Origin: Paracoccaceae bacterium
GTDB lineage: Bacteria > Pseudomonadota > Alphaproteobacteria > Rhodobacterales > Rhodobacteraceae
Direction of reading: 5' to 3'
DNA: 39,787 bases
Assembly: GCA_019090795.1 (NCBI GenBank)
Contig: JAHRVG010000024.1
Span: 1-39,787 of the forward strand
Of this stretch, positions 26,427 through 35,312 are shown in pieces; within the stretch, counting starts at the first letter, position 1; each line of letters opens with the position of its first letter. Position numbers and translations under genes: made by a program. The notes beneath the pieces are model-generated. The model did not search any database and was not told the DNA's origin. It saw only the letters and a list, made by a program, of their open reading frames with translations.

Positions 26427-26553
26427 GGCGGCGGGCAGTGCTCTACATGAAGCGCCAAAAGAGAGGATGCCCATTCTATCGTACTCGGTCTGAAGTGTGA
26501 TTTAGGAAAGGTGACTAAGTACGGAGATTTATTAAAATGAATGGAGTAAGATT

Positions 26554-27729
26554 ATGAGCAAAACAAAAATTGCCGTCGTTGGTATCGGATATGTCGGCAT
26601 GTCGAATGCCGTTCTCTTGGCCCAAAAGAACACCGTTGTTGCTGTTGATATCAGTGCGAAAAGGGTAGCAACGTTAAATGCTCGCAAGTCCCCGATTGCA
26701 GATGTCGAACTCGAACAGTATCTGGACGAGAAATTGCTGGATTTATCTGCAACGACCAACATTGAAGAGGCAGTCATTGATGCGGAGTTTGTCATCGTGT
26801 CAACACCGACCAATTTTGACCCCGAGACCAATTATTTCGATACGGTGAGCGTTGAGAAAGTGGTTCAGGAAGTGATTAACCTAAATCCGACAACAACCAT
26901 TATTATTAAATCAACCATTCCAGTGGGGTTCACGTCCGATTTGTCAGAGCGCTTGAACACCGATCAAGTGATTTTTAGCCCTGAGTTCCTGCGCGAAGGA
27001 CACGCGCTTTATGACAACCTTCACCCGACCCGGATTATTGTCGGGGAACAATCTGAACGGGCGAGAAAATTTGCGGGCCTTTTGCAAGAGGGGGCTTTGA
27101 AAAGAGACATTCCGACCTTGTTCACGGACTCCTCAGAAGCTGAGGCGATCAAGCTATTTTCAAATACCTACCTTGCCATGCGGGTGGCGTATTTTAATGA
27201 ATTGGACAGTTATGCGCTGGTGCGCGGATTGGACCCGCGTCAGATCATAGAAGGCGTGTGTCTGGATACCCGTATTGGCAATCACTACAACAATCCATCC
27301 TTCGGCTATGGTGGATATTGCCTGCCAAAGGATACAAAACAACTTCTCGCCAATTATTCAGAAGTTCCGCAAAATCTGATCCGTGCAGTCATTGATGCTA
27401 ATCACACACGAAAAAAATTCATTGCAGATCAGATTTTGGCCCAATCCCCCAAATGCGTCGGTATATTCCGTTTGGTAATGAAAGCGCATTCTGACAATTT
27501 TCGGCAAAGTTCGATTCAGGGCATTATGAAACGGATCAAGGCCAAAGGGATTGAGGTGATCGTCTACGAGCCTACTCTTGAGGATGATATGTTTTTTGGG
27601 TCCAAAGTCGAGCACGATATTGAAGCCTTCAAGCAACATTCGGATGTTATCGTAGCCAACCGTTCCTGCGTTGATTTGCAGGATGTATCAAAGAAAGTCT
27701 TTTCCCGCGACTTATTTGGTTCTGATTAA
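26554..27729 (+). CDS. ugd: UDP-glucose 6-dehydrogenase
   Basis: A 391-residue NAD-dependent enzyme oxidising UDP-glucose to UDP-glucuronate. Rossmann loop [10 protein letters not shown] (9-18), [13 protein letters not shown], and the catalytic cysteine in [12 protein letters not shown] (Cys256) are present. Long stretches read like the enterobacterial Ugd, for example [12 protein letters not shown] and [12 protein letters not shown], down to the last residues RDLFGSD. This short type (about 388 residues) differs from the longer Ugd (about 435) frequent in Rhodobacterales. It supplies UDP-glucuronate to the divergent decarboxylase gene. A GGAG site precedes the ATG. Confidence 0.94.
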   Translation: MSKTKIAVVGIGYVGMSNAVLLAQKNTVVAVDISAKRVATLNARKSPIADVELEQYLDEKLLDLSATTNIEEAVIDAEFVIVSTPTNFDPETNYFDTVSVEKVVQEVINLNPTTTIIIKSTIPVGFTSDLSERLNTDQVIFSPEFLREGHALYDNLHPTRIIVGEQSERARKFAGLLQEGALKRDIPTLFTDSSEAEAIKLFSNTYLAMRVAYFNELDSYALVRGLDPRQIIEGVCLDTRIGNHYNNPSFGYGGYCLPKDTKQLLANYSEVPQNLIRAVIDANHTRKKFIADQILAQSPKCVGIFRLVMKAHSDNFRQSSIQGIMKRIKAKGIEVIVYEPTLEDDMFFGSKVEHDIEAFKQHSDVIVANRSCVDLQDVSKKVFSRDLFGSD

Positions 27730-27781
27730 AGCATTTCGACTTAACATTGAGACACCCATTTCTTGGTGCCAGCGGCCACAG

Positions 27782-29221
27782 TCAACGTGCCAGAAGCGCG
27801 CCGATTACGTCCGGATGCAAGGGAGTGCGGCCGCATCGCGAAGTGTCTTTGAGGGTCATGCATTCTTGATTTAATGCGCGCAACGTTAGCCCTGTTGCCA
27901 AAGCGTTTAACTTTCCTGTGTAGATGCCTTTACGTTTTAAACCGACCTGTAAATGATAGATCACAAAGTTGGGGTTTGCTGCAAACAGTTCTTTTCCGAA
28001 CCAGAGCGATTTCAGTTCCGGTTGCCGCTCAAGCTTTTCAGAAAGCACCCTGTAGGCGGTTATGGTATTCGCCTTTGCCGCATCAATGGTCAACGTATAC
28101 TGTACGATTTCAGTCGGCGTGAGAAGTGTCGAGAACTGGTCAAGATAACCATAAGCCTGATCTATGTTTTTGCGAATGTTTAGTTGATTTCCATTCCGGA
28201 CAAGCCCGATCAGGTATTCCAGTGCAGCCTTGTTGCCAACCTCTGCCTCCTTCTCCAGGCCCACTATCGTGAGGGGGCCACTCGCCTGCATACGGATGCC
28301 CCACATCTGGCGTTCCGCGTCAAGAAGGGCAACCCGGCCCTCGCCTGCATCATGTGCCTTTTGGGCAAATTCATCGAACTTGGCACGCGAATTCCGACCC
28401 AGATAGCCATACATCGCTCCCTTAGCCAGTGCGACCCAGGCCGAGCCACGGCCCAACTCTCCTGCGCGGCGCAGATAGCTTTCGGCAGCTACGGGATCAC
28501 GTTTACTCCACATCAGTGTTTCTCCGTAGCGCTCCAGCCCTTCGCCATTACCCGACTGTGCGGCCTCTTCGAACAATTCCAACGCGTGGGCTTGATCCTG
28601 TTCCAGCTGGGTCCCGTCGAGGATAAACGTTCCCAGTATAACCTTAGCCTTGGCGTCACCCTTGGCGACGGCATTTTCCAGCATTGGCAGGCCGGATTGG
28701 ATATCCCCATCCAGTACCCAGCCGCCTATTAACTGCTCACCCAAAACGCGCAGTGCTTCGATGTTGCCGCTTTCGGCAGCTTGGCCCAGCAGGGACTGCG
28801 CGCGTTCTAAATCGGTGTCAACGTTGAGGCCCCAGAGGAAGGCATTGCCCAGCGTGACTTGCGCGCGCGCGCTGCCTGCGGCGGCGGCCTCTTCAAGAAA
28901 CAGCAGGCCCCTTCTACTATCCTTGGCAAGATAGTAACCATCTAACAAGATTTTCCCGAGGGTTGCCTTTGCAGCAGTATTTCCGCCATCCGCACTTTGC
29001 TCTAATAGAAGCAAGCCAGAGTCTTTGTCCTGATCAATACCCTCAATACCAAATAACAGCGCCTCACCGAGTATACGCTGTGCTTCCAGATCGCCGGATT
29101 CGGCCGCTGCCTGAAGAGTATCTCGATCAAGTTTTTCACTGTAGGCTGCAGGCATTGAGATAACAGTGATAAATATTATGCCAAATAAAACGCGGGTAAA
29201 ATTTCCTAATGAAACCGTCAT
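27782..29221 (-). CDS. Secreted Sel1-repeat protein with C-terminal peptidoglycan-binding-like segment
   Basis: A 479-residue protein with a signal peptide (MTVSLGNFTRVLFGIIFITV, cleavage near PAAYS) and no lipobox cysteine. Eight or more Sel1/TPR-like repeats (G-A-AxxxLG...G pattern) fill about residues 35-330. The last 70 residues include HLQVGLKRKGIYTGKLNA, which resembles the degenerate PG_binding_1 fold. The start at 29221 has GGGAGA upstream; the frame is open to 29317. It converges on ugd. In the alginate and Pel systems periplasmic Sel1/TPR proteins (AlgK, PelE-like) scaffold export, so a similar role is inferred here, not shown. Confidence 0.75.
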   Translation of the reverse strand: MTVSLGNFTRVLFGIIFITVISMPAAYSEKLDRDTLQAAAESGDLEAQRILGEALLFGIEGIDQDKDSGLLLLEQSADGGNTAAKATLGKILLDGYYLAKDSRRGLLFLEEAAAAGSARAQVTLGNAFLWGLNVDTDLERAQSLLGQAAESGNIEALRVLGEQLIGGWVLDGDIQSGLPMLENAVAKGDAKAKVILGTFILDGTQLEQDQAHALELFEEAAQSGNGEGLERYGETLMWSKRDPVAAESYLRRAGELGRGSAWVALAKGAMYGYLGRNSRAKFDEFAQKAHDAGEGRVALLDAERQMWGIRMQASGPLTIVGLEKEAEVGNKAALEYLIGLVRNGNQLNIRKNIDQAYGYLDQFSTLLTPTEIVQYTLTIDAAKANTITAYRVLSEKLERQPELKSLWFGKELFAANPNFVIYHLQVGLKRKGIYTGKLNALATGLTLRALNQECMTLKDTSRCGRTPLHPDVIGALLAR

Positions 29222-29607
29222 AGTGGGTCTCCCAATTTGCTGTCCTGCCGAAGCAGGAATTGTTGTCCCCAGCGCCGAGACTGCACCCAAATATAGCCCA
29301 GTGTCAAGGTTTGCCAATGTTAGGAATTGGCATAAATAGTAGGGAAGGGATATCCGCCGTCAGTTTTTTGGCACCAGAGACGGAGCAATCTAAGAGAGAG
29401 TTCGGCTCATCTCGTTGATTTCATTCACCGCCACGCCCGAAGCTTTGGCCTGTGATTTTTATATCGCCTCAGAAAACCCAAGCAAGACGGCTGCATAGAA
29501 AGCTTCAACGGCATGCTCAATAGATCAGAAGTTGAAACCAGCCCACCAAACTGATCAATGCCGGAAAAGTCTAGACCAAGGCGATCCAAGGTTGGGGGCA
29601 AGAGCAC
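29222..29607 (-). repeat. Intergenic block with degenerate dispersed-element remnant (copy B)
   Basis: Gap of 386 bp. The core 29387-29426 is the partner of the motif at 20765-20804. To its right, read on the minus strand, one frame gives SIEHAVEAFYAAVLLGFSEA, then a stop, then a further open stretch ending NEINEMSRTLS and stop. A neighbouring frame gives DRLGLDFSGIDQFGGL. The pieces look like decayed coding sequence with a frameshift and stops. Family not recognised. Confidence 0.5.
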
Positions 29608-30345
29608 CTATACCGACAGTTTCTTGAACACCATTTCGGGAATCGAGCGGATAATCAGCATGATGTAGCGCCAAAACCACGGGGTGTAGATTGTGTTTTT
29701 CTTTTTCTCTGCTGCTCGCCACAGGTCTTGCGCTACTTGTTCTGGGCTGGCCACAAGGAACATGCCGGGCAGACCCCATGTCATGGCTGTGTCAACAAAG
29801 CCGGGCTTGACGGTAACTACATGGCCGCCCGAGCGTGTCAGGCGGTTGCGCAGGCCTGACAGATAGGTATGAAAGCCCGCCTTGGCGGCACCATAGGTGT
29901 AGTTGCCGATGCGGCCCCGATCTCCGGCAACAGAGCCAATGCCGATGATGGTGCCACTGCCGCGTTCCTCCATCAGGTGGGCGAGGCCATGCAGGAAGTT
30001 TACCGGTCCGGTAAAGCCGTCCTGAATGGTGTCATCGCCAAGCATCGGATTTGCGTCGATGTCTGCCTGATCAGGCATGGAGCCGATAAAGACGGCGGCG
30101 TTAATGGTGCCGTGTTGTGCAGCTGCCAGTTCGTAGATTGGTTTGAAGCTGTCGGGTTTGCGGGCGTCAAACGCCACAGCGATTGCTTGTGGTGCGCCAC
30201 GGGATTTGCAATCGGCAGCGCTGCGTCGGGTGTCTTCAATATCGCGTGCGGCCAGAATAACGGTGGCACCAGTGCCCGCGGCATGGCGGGCAAATGCGCG
30301 GCCCATGGCCGAGCTGGCCCCTAGAATAATCCATGTCTCAGTCAT
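29608..30345 (-). CDS. DprE2-like short-chain dehydrogenase
   Basis: A 245-residue classical SDR with cofactor loop GASSAMG (about 9-15), active-site Ser in IGIGSVAGDRG and YGAAK (YxxxK), then KPGFVDTAMT. The hydrophobic C-terminal tail IYTPWFWRYIMLIIRSIPEM is typical of the DprE2 branch. In mycobacteria DprE2 reduces decaprenylphosphoryl-2-keto-ribose to the arabinose form. The start overlaps the stop of the DprE1-like gene by 4 nt (ATGA), matching the known partner pair. Confidence 0.8.
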   Translation of the reverse strand: MTETWIILGASSAMGRAFARHAAGTGATVILAARDIEDTRRSAADCKSRGAPQAIAVAFDARKPDSFKPIYELAAAQHGTINAAVFIGSMPDQADIDANPMLGDDTIQDGFTGPVNFLHGLAHLMEERGSGTIIGIGSVAGDRGRIGNYTYGAAKAGFHTYLSGLRNRLTRSGGHVVTVKPGFVDTAMTWGLPGMFLVASPEQVAQDLWRAAEKKKNTIYTPWFWRYIMLIIRSIPEMVFKKLSV

Positions 30346-31664
30346 TTTTTACCTCGAATTTTCAGGCGGCGGGTCAGGTCGGTTTCAAAGCTGCGGTTCG
30401 GGTCCGCCGTGCCAGCAATCTGTTGCCAGTCTGCCATTTCGGGGAACATACCGGCCACGTCTTCGGGTGTTGCTAAGCTGTCTTTGGCGAAATAAATCCG
30501 TCCGCCCGCGTTTGCGGTTAAACGGTTCAATCCGCGCACCAGTTCCTCGGCCCCGTTGGCGTTGGCAAAATCGAGCGCCAGTGTGAAGCCTTTGATCGGA
30601 AAGGTCAGGTGGCCCGCATTGCCGCTGCCGGTGCGTTTCAGAACGGCAAGAGGTGAGGCGAGGCCGGAATTACTGATCCGGCGCAGCATTTCAGTCAGGG
30701 TTTCTTCGGCAGTTTCATCGGGTAGGACGCATTGGAACTGGTGAAAGCCACGTTTGCCATACAGCCGGTTCCAGTCGTGGATTTTATCCAGTGGAAAGAA
30801 GAAATCCTCCAATGATCGCAACACGCCGCGCCCCTGTTCGGGGATGCGGTTGAAATAGGCTTTGTTGAATACCCGAACCGTGGGCGGTGACAGGGCGAAT
30901 GAGGGTGCATCCATCGGAATTTTGCGCGCCTTGCGCAGTTTTGGCGTCATATTGGAGGAGGTCAGTTCTGCCTCTTCCAATATACCACGCCCCAATGCGC
31001 TGCCCTTGGCGGTGGCGTCGATCCAGCCGACGCAGTAGGTGGCGGTCGAGGTTTCCAGCATGCCCATGAATTCGGCCAAGCTATCGGCACGGCGCTCATC
31101 CACTTGTATCATGCGCGAACTACACGGTTTGAGCCGTATTCTGGCGGAAAGGATCACGCCGGTTTGGCCCAGCCCACCGATGGTGGCACGGAACAGATCT
31201 TTGTTGCGATTGGCCGAGAGGCGTTTTACCTTGCCATCCGCCATCAGCAATTCAATGCTCTCGATGTGATCACCGAATGTGCCAGCGCCGTGATGGTTCT
31301 TACCGTGCACGTCATTGGCGATGCAGCCGCCAAGGGTCGCAAATCCGGTGCCGGGCATCACGGCAGGCATCCAGCCTTGGGGTGAAAATGTAGAGAGGAT
31401 ATCGGTGATTGAAACGCCGGCCTCGGCCTCCAGAATACCGGTTTCGGGGGCAAAACCAATGAACCGGTCCAGCCGTGTCATCTGAATTGCATCGCCATCA
31501 CTGTTCAATGCCGCATCGCCGTAGGAACGCAAAGACCCGATTGCGGGGCAGGGGTTCTCGGTGAAAATACCTGTCAGGGCAGACGGTTTTTCAGGCCGTG
31601 CCATCCGACCGGTTGCTTTCAGAACCCGGCCCCAGCCGTTATATTCAGTTTCTTTCCAAAGCAT
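30342..31664 (-). CDS. DprE1-like FAD-dependent oxidase subunit
   Basis: A 440-residue FAD-linked oxidase of the DprE1/ALO type. WGRVLKATG near the N-terminus, PAIGSLRSYGDAAL, and MPGTGFATLGGCIANDVHGKNHH form the FAD-binding domain. The C-terminal AKDS includes the lysine equivalent to mycobacterial Lys418. In place of the benzothiazinone-target cysteine (Cys387 in M. tuberculosis) this protein has TLALDF, an alanine. The ATG at 31664 has GGGAGG 7 nt upstream and overlaps the flippase-like gene by 20 nt. It should oxidise polyprenylphosphoryl-ribose to the 2-keto form for the DprE2-like partner. Confidence 0.85.
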   Translation of the reverse strand: MLWKETEYNGWGRVLKATGRMARPEKPSALTGIFTENPCPAIGSLRSYGDAALNSDGDAIQMTRLDRFIGFAPETGILEAEAGVSITDILSTFSPQGWMPAVMPGTGFATLGGCIANDVHGKNHHGAGTFGDHIESIELLMADGKVKRLSANRNKDLFRATIGGLGQTGVILSARIRLKPCSSRMIQVDERRADSLAEFMGMLETSTATYCVGWIDATAKGSALGRGILEEAELTSSNMTPKLRKARKIPMDAPSFALSPPTVRVFNKAYFNRIPEQGRGVLRSLEDFFFPLDKIHDWNRLYGKRGFHQFQCVLPDETAEETLTEMLRRISNSGLASPLAVLKRTGSGNAGHLTFPIKGFTLALDFANANGAEELVRGLNRLTANAGGRIYFAKDSLATPEDVAGMFPEMADWQQIAGTADPNRSFETDLTRRLKIRGKK

Positions 31665-32625
31665 GGGTCGACCTCCCGGCTGCGGTTTCGGCAATGGGGA
31701 AGAACACGAGGCCCAGCCCGATTGCAAACCAAAGTGTGGTAATGCGAATTATTGCGGTTGCGGGGATGCTGATTTCCAGCGGTACACCTTGCAAGGACAG
31801 TAGCGCCAGCATGGCAGCCTCGGCCCCGCCAACGCCGCCGGGCAGGCCGGTGACACCACCGCTCATCATTGCGAATACGAAAATGCCGACGCAGGTCCAG
31901 ATCGGCAGCGGCGCGCCCATCCAGTCCAGCAGCAGGTAAAAGGCGTAGCCCTCGGCGAACCAGCCAACGAATCCGAGGGTCAGGGCTGGAACGGCAATAC
32001 GGGGTTTGGAAAACGGCACCAACGAGTGGGAGGCGCGGCGCAGTTTGGCAAAGAGTTTGGGCTTTTTGCCGATCAGTTTCCACAGGCGGGTAATGACCCA
32101 GCGGAACAGGCGGGGGCGGGTGGCCACGACAGCGGCCAGCACCGCGAGGATGGCTACGGGAACGCCGCCTTTGATGCCGCCGCCTGCCATGCTCATCAGG
32201 GAAAATGCCAACAACAGACCAGAGGAGGCCAGATCAGCGGCGCGGTCGATCAACACCAGCGGCGCGGTGCGTTCAATCGAGGCACCGGCCTCTTTGCTGA
32301 TCCAGCGCACCCGCACCAGTTCGCCAAGGCGTCCGGGCGTCATGGTCAGGGCGAAACCGCCCAGATAATGCCGAAGCACTTGCCAAAGCGAGAGGTTAAT
32401 GCCGATGGCGTGGGTGTATATGTGCCAGCGCAAGGCGCGCAGGATATAGTTGACCAGCGACAAGGCCAGCAGCACCACGACTTGTGTCAGCGAAAGCATC
32501 CAGATTTGCGCCCAGATATCCTCGCCCGATGCGGTCATCGCAGCAAGTACGGCGCAAACCACAAAGATTGCCAATACAATCAGGGTGGAACGGTAGGGGT
32601 GCATTCCTGTCATAAGCATATTCAT
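31645..32625 (-). CDS. Flippase-like membrane protein (LPG_synthase_TM family)
   Basis: About 326 residues with roughly eight membrane segments. ALRWHIYTHAIG, GGFALTMTPGRLGELVRVRW and GVTGLPGGVGGAEAAML are hallmarks of the lysylphosphatidylglycerol-synthase transmembrane (UPF0104/AglD C-terminal) family, whose members are thought to move or modify polyprenyl-linked substrates. Several start codons lie close together (32625, 32619, 32613, 32604); none has a strong ribosome site, so the start is uncertain. It is the first gene of the trio with DprE1- and DprE2-like genes and may handle the lipid-linked pentose. Confidence 0.75.
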   Translation of the reverse strand: MNMLMTGMHPYRSTLIVLAIFVVCAVLAAMTASGEDIWAQIWMLSLTQVVVLLALSLVNYILRALRWHIYTHAIGINLSLWQVLRHYLGGFALTMTPGRLGELVRVRWISKEAGASIERTAPLVLIDRAADLASSGLLLAFSLMSMAGGGIKGGVPVAILAVLAAVVATRPRLFRWVITRLWKLIGKKPKLFAKLRRASHSLVPFSKPRIAVPALTLGFVGWFAEGYAFYLLLDWMGAPLPIWTCVGIFVFAMMSGGVTGLPGGVGGAEAAMLALLSLQGVPLEISIPATAIIRITTLWFAIGLGLVFFPIAETAAGRSTHALERN

Positions 32626-32753
32626 GCCAAATTTGCCTGTGTTGGTGAATTGCCCGGCTCGATTTTTCGTTATATGGGAGGCGCTCTGTGTCCCAATGGA
32701 CTCAGATTTAGGCAATAGTGTGGCGAAGTGGAACAAGTTAACGGTTGGTTAAG

Positions 32754-33143
32754 CTATCCAGCAGGAGGCAGATTTCGTTTCACACCAGAACTGGAAATAG
32801 CAACAAAGGTAAAATCACCCTCGGTGACCATGATCGGTGCGCTGTCGATGTGGCGGCGGACCCATGCTTCGACGTGAATGGTGATCGAGGTAGTACCGGT
32901 GCGCACAATCTGGGTGTAGACGGTAAACAGATCGCCCACCAGAACCGGTTCGTGAAAGCGCATGGCCTCAATCGCGACGGTGCTGGTGCGGCCCTTGGCG
33001 CGTTCAGCGGCGGTGATACCCGCCGCCACGTCCATTTGGCTCAGAACCCAACCCCCGAAAATATCCCCGCCGCTATTGGTATCGGCGGGGAATGGGACGG
33101 TTTGCAGGGTCAGTACGCCCTCAGGTTTGATCTGCTTTTTCAA
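32754..33143 (-). CDS. yciA: Acyl-CoA thioesterase (YciA-type hotdog)
   Basis: A 129-residue single-hotdog thioesterase hydrolysing short to medium acyl-Co[29 protein letters not shown] carries the catalytic Asp of the family, and [11 protein letters not shown] follows as usual. The start is a TTG that overlaps the scoB stop by 4 nt (TTGA); no ATG fits upstream of the conserved region. It is third in scoA-scoB-yciA, suggesting a role in CoA recycling during ketone-body or acetoacetate use. Confidence 0.87.
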   Translation of the reverse strand: MKKQIKPEGVLTLQTVPFPADTNSGGDIFGGWVLSQMDVAAGITAAERAKGRTSTVAIEAMRFHEPVLVGDLFTVYTQIVRTGTTSITIHVEAWVRRHIDSAPIMVTEGDFTFVAISSSGVKRNLPPAG

Positions 33144-33766
33144 ACGATGGTGGCTTCGGTCAACGAGTCGATTTCCTCACGGGTCACACCGGGGGCCATT
33201 TCAACGATGCTTAAACCGCCCTCGACCACATCAAAAACGCCGAGGTTGGTGATGATTCGGTCCACAACACTGCGCCCGGTCAGCGGCAGGGTGCATTCCT
33301 TCAGCAGCTTGCTTTCGCCGCGTTTGTTGGCGTGATCCATGATCACAACTACGCGGCCAACGCCTGCCACCAGATCCATCGCGCCGCCCATGCCTTTGAC
33401 CAGCTTGCCCGGAATCATCCAATTTGCCAGATCACCGTTTTCGGCAACTTCCATCGCGCCAAGGATCGCCATTGCGATCTTGCCACCCCGGATCATGCCA
33501 AAACTGGTGGCACTGTCGAAATACGCGGTTTGCGGCAGTTCGGTAATGGTCTGTTTGCCAGCATTGATCAGATCGGCGTCGATCTCATCTTCGGTCGGGA
33601 ATGGCCCCATGCCCAGCATACCGTTTTCTGATTGCAGCGTTACGTGGATGCCTTCAGGAATATAGTTCGATACCAGCGTTGGAATGCCGATGCCAAGATT
33701 TACATACCAGCCGTCTTGCAGTTCCTGCGCGGCCCGTTCGGCCATTTGATTGCGGTCCCAAGCCAT
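33140..33766 (-). CDS. scoB: Succinyl-CoA:3-ketoacid CoA-transferase subunit B
   Basis: A 208-residue beta subunit with the catalytic glutamate in [10 protein letters not shown] (Glu47), [13 protein letters not shown] near the N-terminus, and [19 protein letters not shown]. With subunit A it activates acetoacetate using succinyl-CoA. It starts 2 nt after the scoA stop and overlaps the thioesterase gene. Other 3-oxoacid CoA-transferases (PcaJ, AtoA) are close relatives. Confidence 0.92.
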   Translation of the reverse strand: MAWDRNQMAERAAQELQDGWYVNLGIGIPTLVSNYIPEGIHVTLQSENGMLGMGPFPTEDEIDADLINAGKQTITELPQTAYFDSATSFGMIRGGKIAMAILGAMEVAENGDLANWMIPGKLVKGMGGAMDLVAGVGRVVVIMDHANKRGESKLLKECTLPLTGRSVVDRIITNLGVFDVVEGGLSIVEMAPGVTREEIDSLTEATIV

Positions 33767-33768
33767 GA

Positions 33769-34464
33769 TTAAGCCTCCCGTACAGTGCGTTGTTCGATGC
33801 GGTTTTCAAACTCGCCTTGGATTATGCGGTTCACATAAATCCCCGGCAGGTGGATCAGATCGGGATCAAGCGAACCTGTCGGCACGATCTCCTCTACCTC
33901 GACCACGCAAACCTTGCCACACATGGCGGCAGGCGGGTTGAAATTGCGCGCGGTTTTGCGGAACACAAGATTACCGGTTTCATCCGCCTTCCATGCTTTC
34001 ACAATCGAGAGATCAGCAAAGATGCCTTCCTCCAAGATGTAATCCTCGCCATTGAACTGCTTAACCTCTTTGCCCTCGGCAATCACCGTGCCAACGCCGG
34101 TTTTGGTGTAGAAACCGGGGATGCCGCAGCCGCCGGAACGCATGCGCTCGGCCAAAGTGCCTTGAGGGTTGAATTCCAGTTCCAATTCGCCCGACAAATA
34201 CTGGCGCATGAATTCATCGTTTTCGCCAACATAAGACGACATCATCTTTTTAACTTGGCGGCTTTCCAGCAATACGCCCAGTCCAAAACCGTCAACACCG
34301 GCGTTATTCGACGCCACTGTCAGATCTTTGGTGCCCGCGTCGCGGACCGCAGCAATTAGGTTTTCGGGGATGCCACACAGGCCAAACCCGCCTGCTGCAA
34401 TCAGCATTCCGTCAAACAATAGGCCGTCCAAAGCCTCTGCTGCGGAATTGTAAATCTTACTCAT
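33769..34464 (-). CDS. scoA: Succinyl-CoA:3-ketoacid CoA-transferase subunit A
   Basis: A 231-residue alpha subunit. [13 protein letters not shown] binds Co[31 protein letters not shown] and [23 protein letters not shown] follow in the family order. GGAGG lies 5 nt before the ATG, and it heads the operon. Function as for scoB: transfer of CoA from succinyl-CoA to acetoacetate. Confidence 0.93.
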   Translation of the reverse strand: MSKIYNSAAEALDGLLFDGMLIAAGGFGLCGIPENLIAAVRDAGTKDLTVASNNAGVDGFGLGVLLESRQVKKMMSSYVGENDEFMRQYLSGELELEFNPQGTLAERMRSGGCGIPGFYTKTGVGTVIAEGKEVKQFNGEDYILEEGIFADLSIVKAWKADETGNLVFRKTARNFNPPAAMCGKVCVVEVEEIVPTGSLDPDLIHLPGIYVNRIIQGEFENRIEQRTVREA

Positions 34465-34547
34465 GAAGTCCTCCTATGCGCGCCAAATGCTGGCCGGTAT
34501 CCTGTGATATACCGTTTGGACTTTTTTTGCAGGATTTGCAATGTGAG
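34465..34547. other. Leader region of the scoA operon
   Basis: First part of a 426-bp gap. Apart from the scoA ribosome site I see no clear promoter, operator or small gene here. Confidence 0.4.
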
Positions 34548-34856
34548 TCAGGCCAAAGCGAAGAAATCCGCCATTTCATCCAGTAAACTACTGTAATATG
34601 CTTGTATGTTTCGATTGGGTTGGCGTCGATCAAAAGTATCTACAAACTGATCTGGCGCGCCAATCAGGCTGCCGCTTAGCTGTTGCAAAACCGCATGGTC
34701 GCAAGAGGGCACGTAAACCTTGATTAGCCTCCCTCAGGAGCTGCTTGGTCGGCAAGCCATCGGTTGCACATTGCCACCAACGAAAGGCGTTCTTGTCACC
34801 TCTAAGCCCAAAGCATTTTCCATTTCTCGGGGGCCTTTATCAGTGTAGTGATGGCT
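34548..34856 (-). pseudogene. Probable decayed gene fragment, unrecognised
   Basis: One minus-strand frame reads HHYTDKGPREMENALGLE, meets a TGA at 34734-34736, and then continues for about 60 residues to a natural stop (including SCDHAVLQQLSGSLIGAPDQ and YYSSLLDEMADFFALA). Between them the +1 frame gives the more protein-like NAFRWWQCATDGLPTKQLLR, so either one nonsense change or two compensating frameshifts broke the gene. The 5' part is missing; the DUF167 gene begins there on the other strand. No ribosome site is seen. I do not recognise the family. Confidence 0.4.
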
Positions 34857-34890
34857 TTAGTATTCCTCGCGCGGCAAATGGATTTTGGTA

Positions 34891-35148
34891 ATGGAAGAAT
34901 TGAAACACCTGGCCGGTACGGGCCGCGAATTTTCGGTGCGGGTAACTCCGAAAGCATCCCGCAATAGAATTACGCGGTCGGGAGAGCCGCCGCTGATCCG
35001 AGTGTATGTGACAACAGTACCCGAAGCAGGCAAGGCCACGGCGGCGGTGATCAAACTGTTGGCCAAGTCAATCGGCGTCGCAAAAACCGATCTCGAACTG
35101 GTGCGCGGTGTTAAAGACCGCAACAAGGTGTTCCGCTTGCGTCCTTAG
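34891..35148 (+). CDS. DUF167 family protein (YggU-like)
   Basis: About 85 residues. FSVRVTPKASRNRI, IRVYVTTVPEAGKATAAVIKLLAKSIGVAKTDLELVRG and KVFRL follow the DUF167/YggU pattern over its full length. The frame opens at a TTG two codons upstream, but the ATG at 34891 is more likely. The function of the family is not established. Confidence 0.85.
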   Translation: MEELKHLAGTGREFSVRVTPKASRNRITRSGEPPLIRVYVTTVPEAGKATAAVIKLLAKSIGVAKTDLELVRGVKDRNKVFRLRP

Positions 35149-35312
35149 CATTTTATCCCGAACCTATGGCCAGGGACCGGATAGTTTCGTAAGGGAGGGC
35201 AAGGTAGTTTGATGGGTATATAAAATGTATTTGACATTCGGAAGGTGCAAACTGTGATCGGTTATGCGGAACAGGCGCATGATTTGGCCCTTGGTTGGCT
35301 GGAGGGGCAGGC

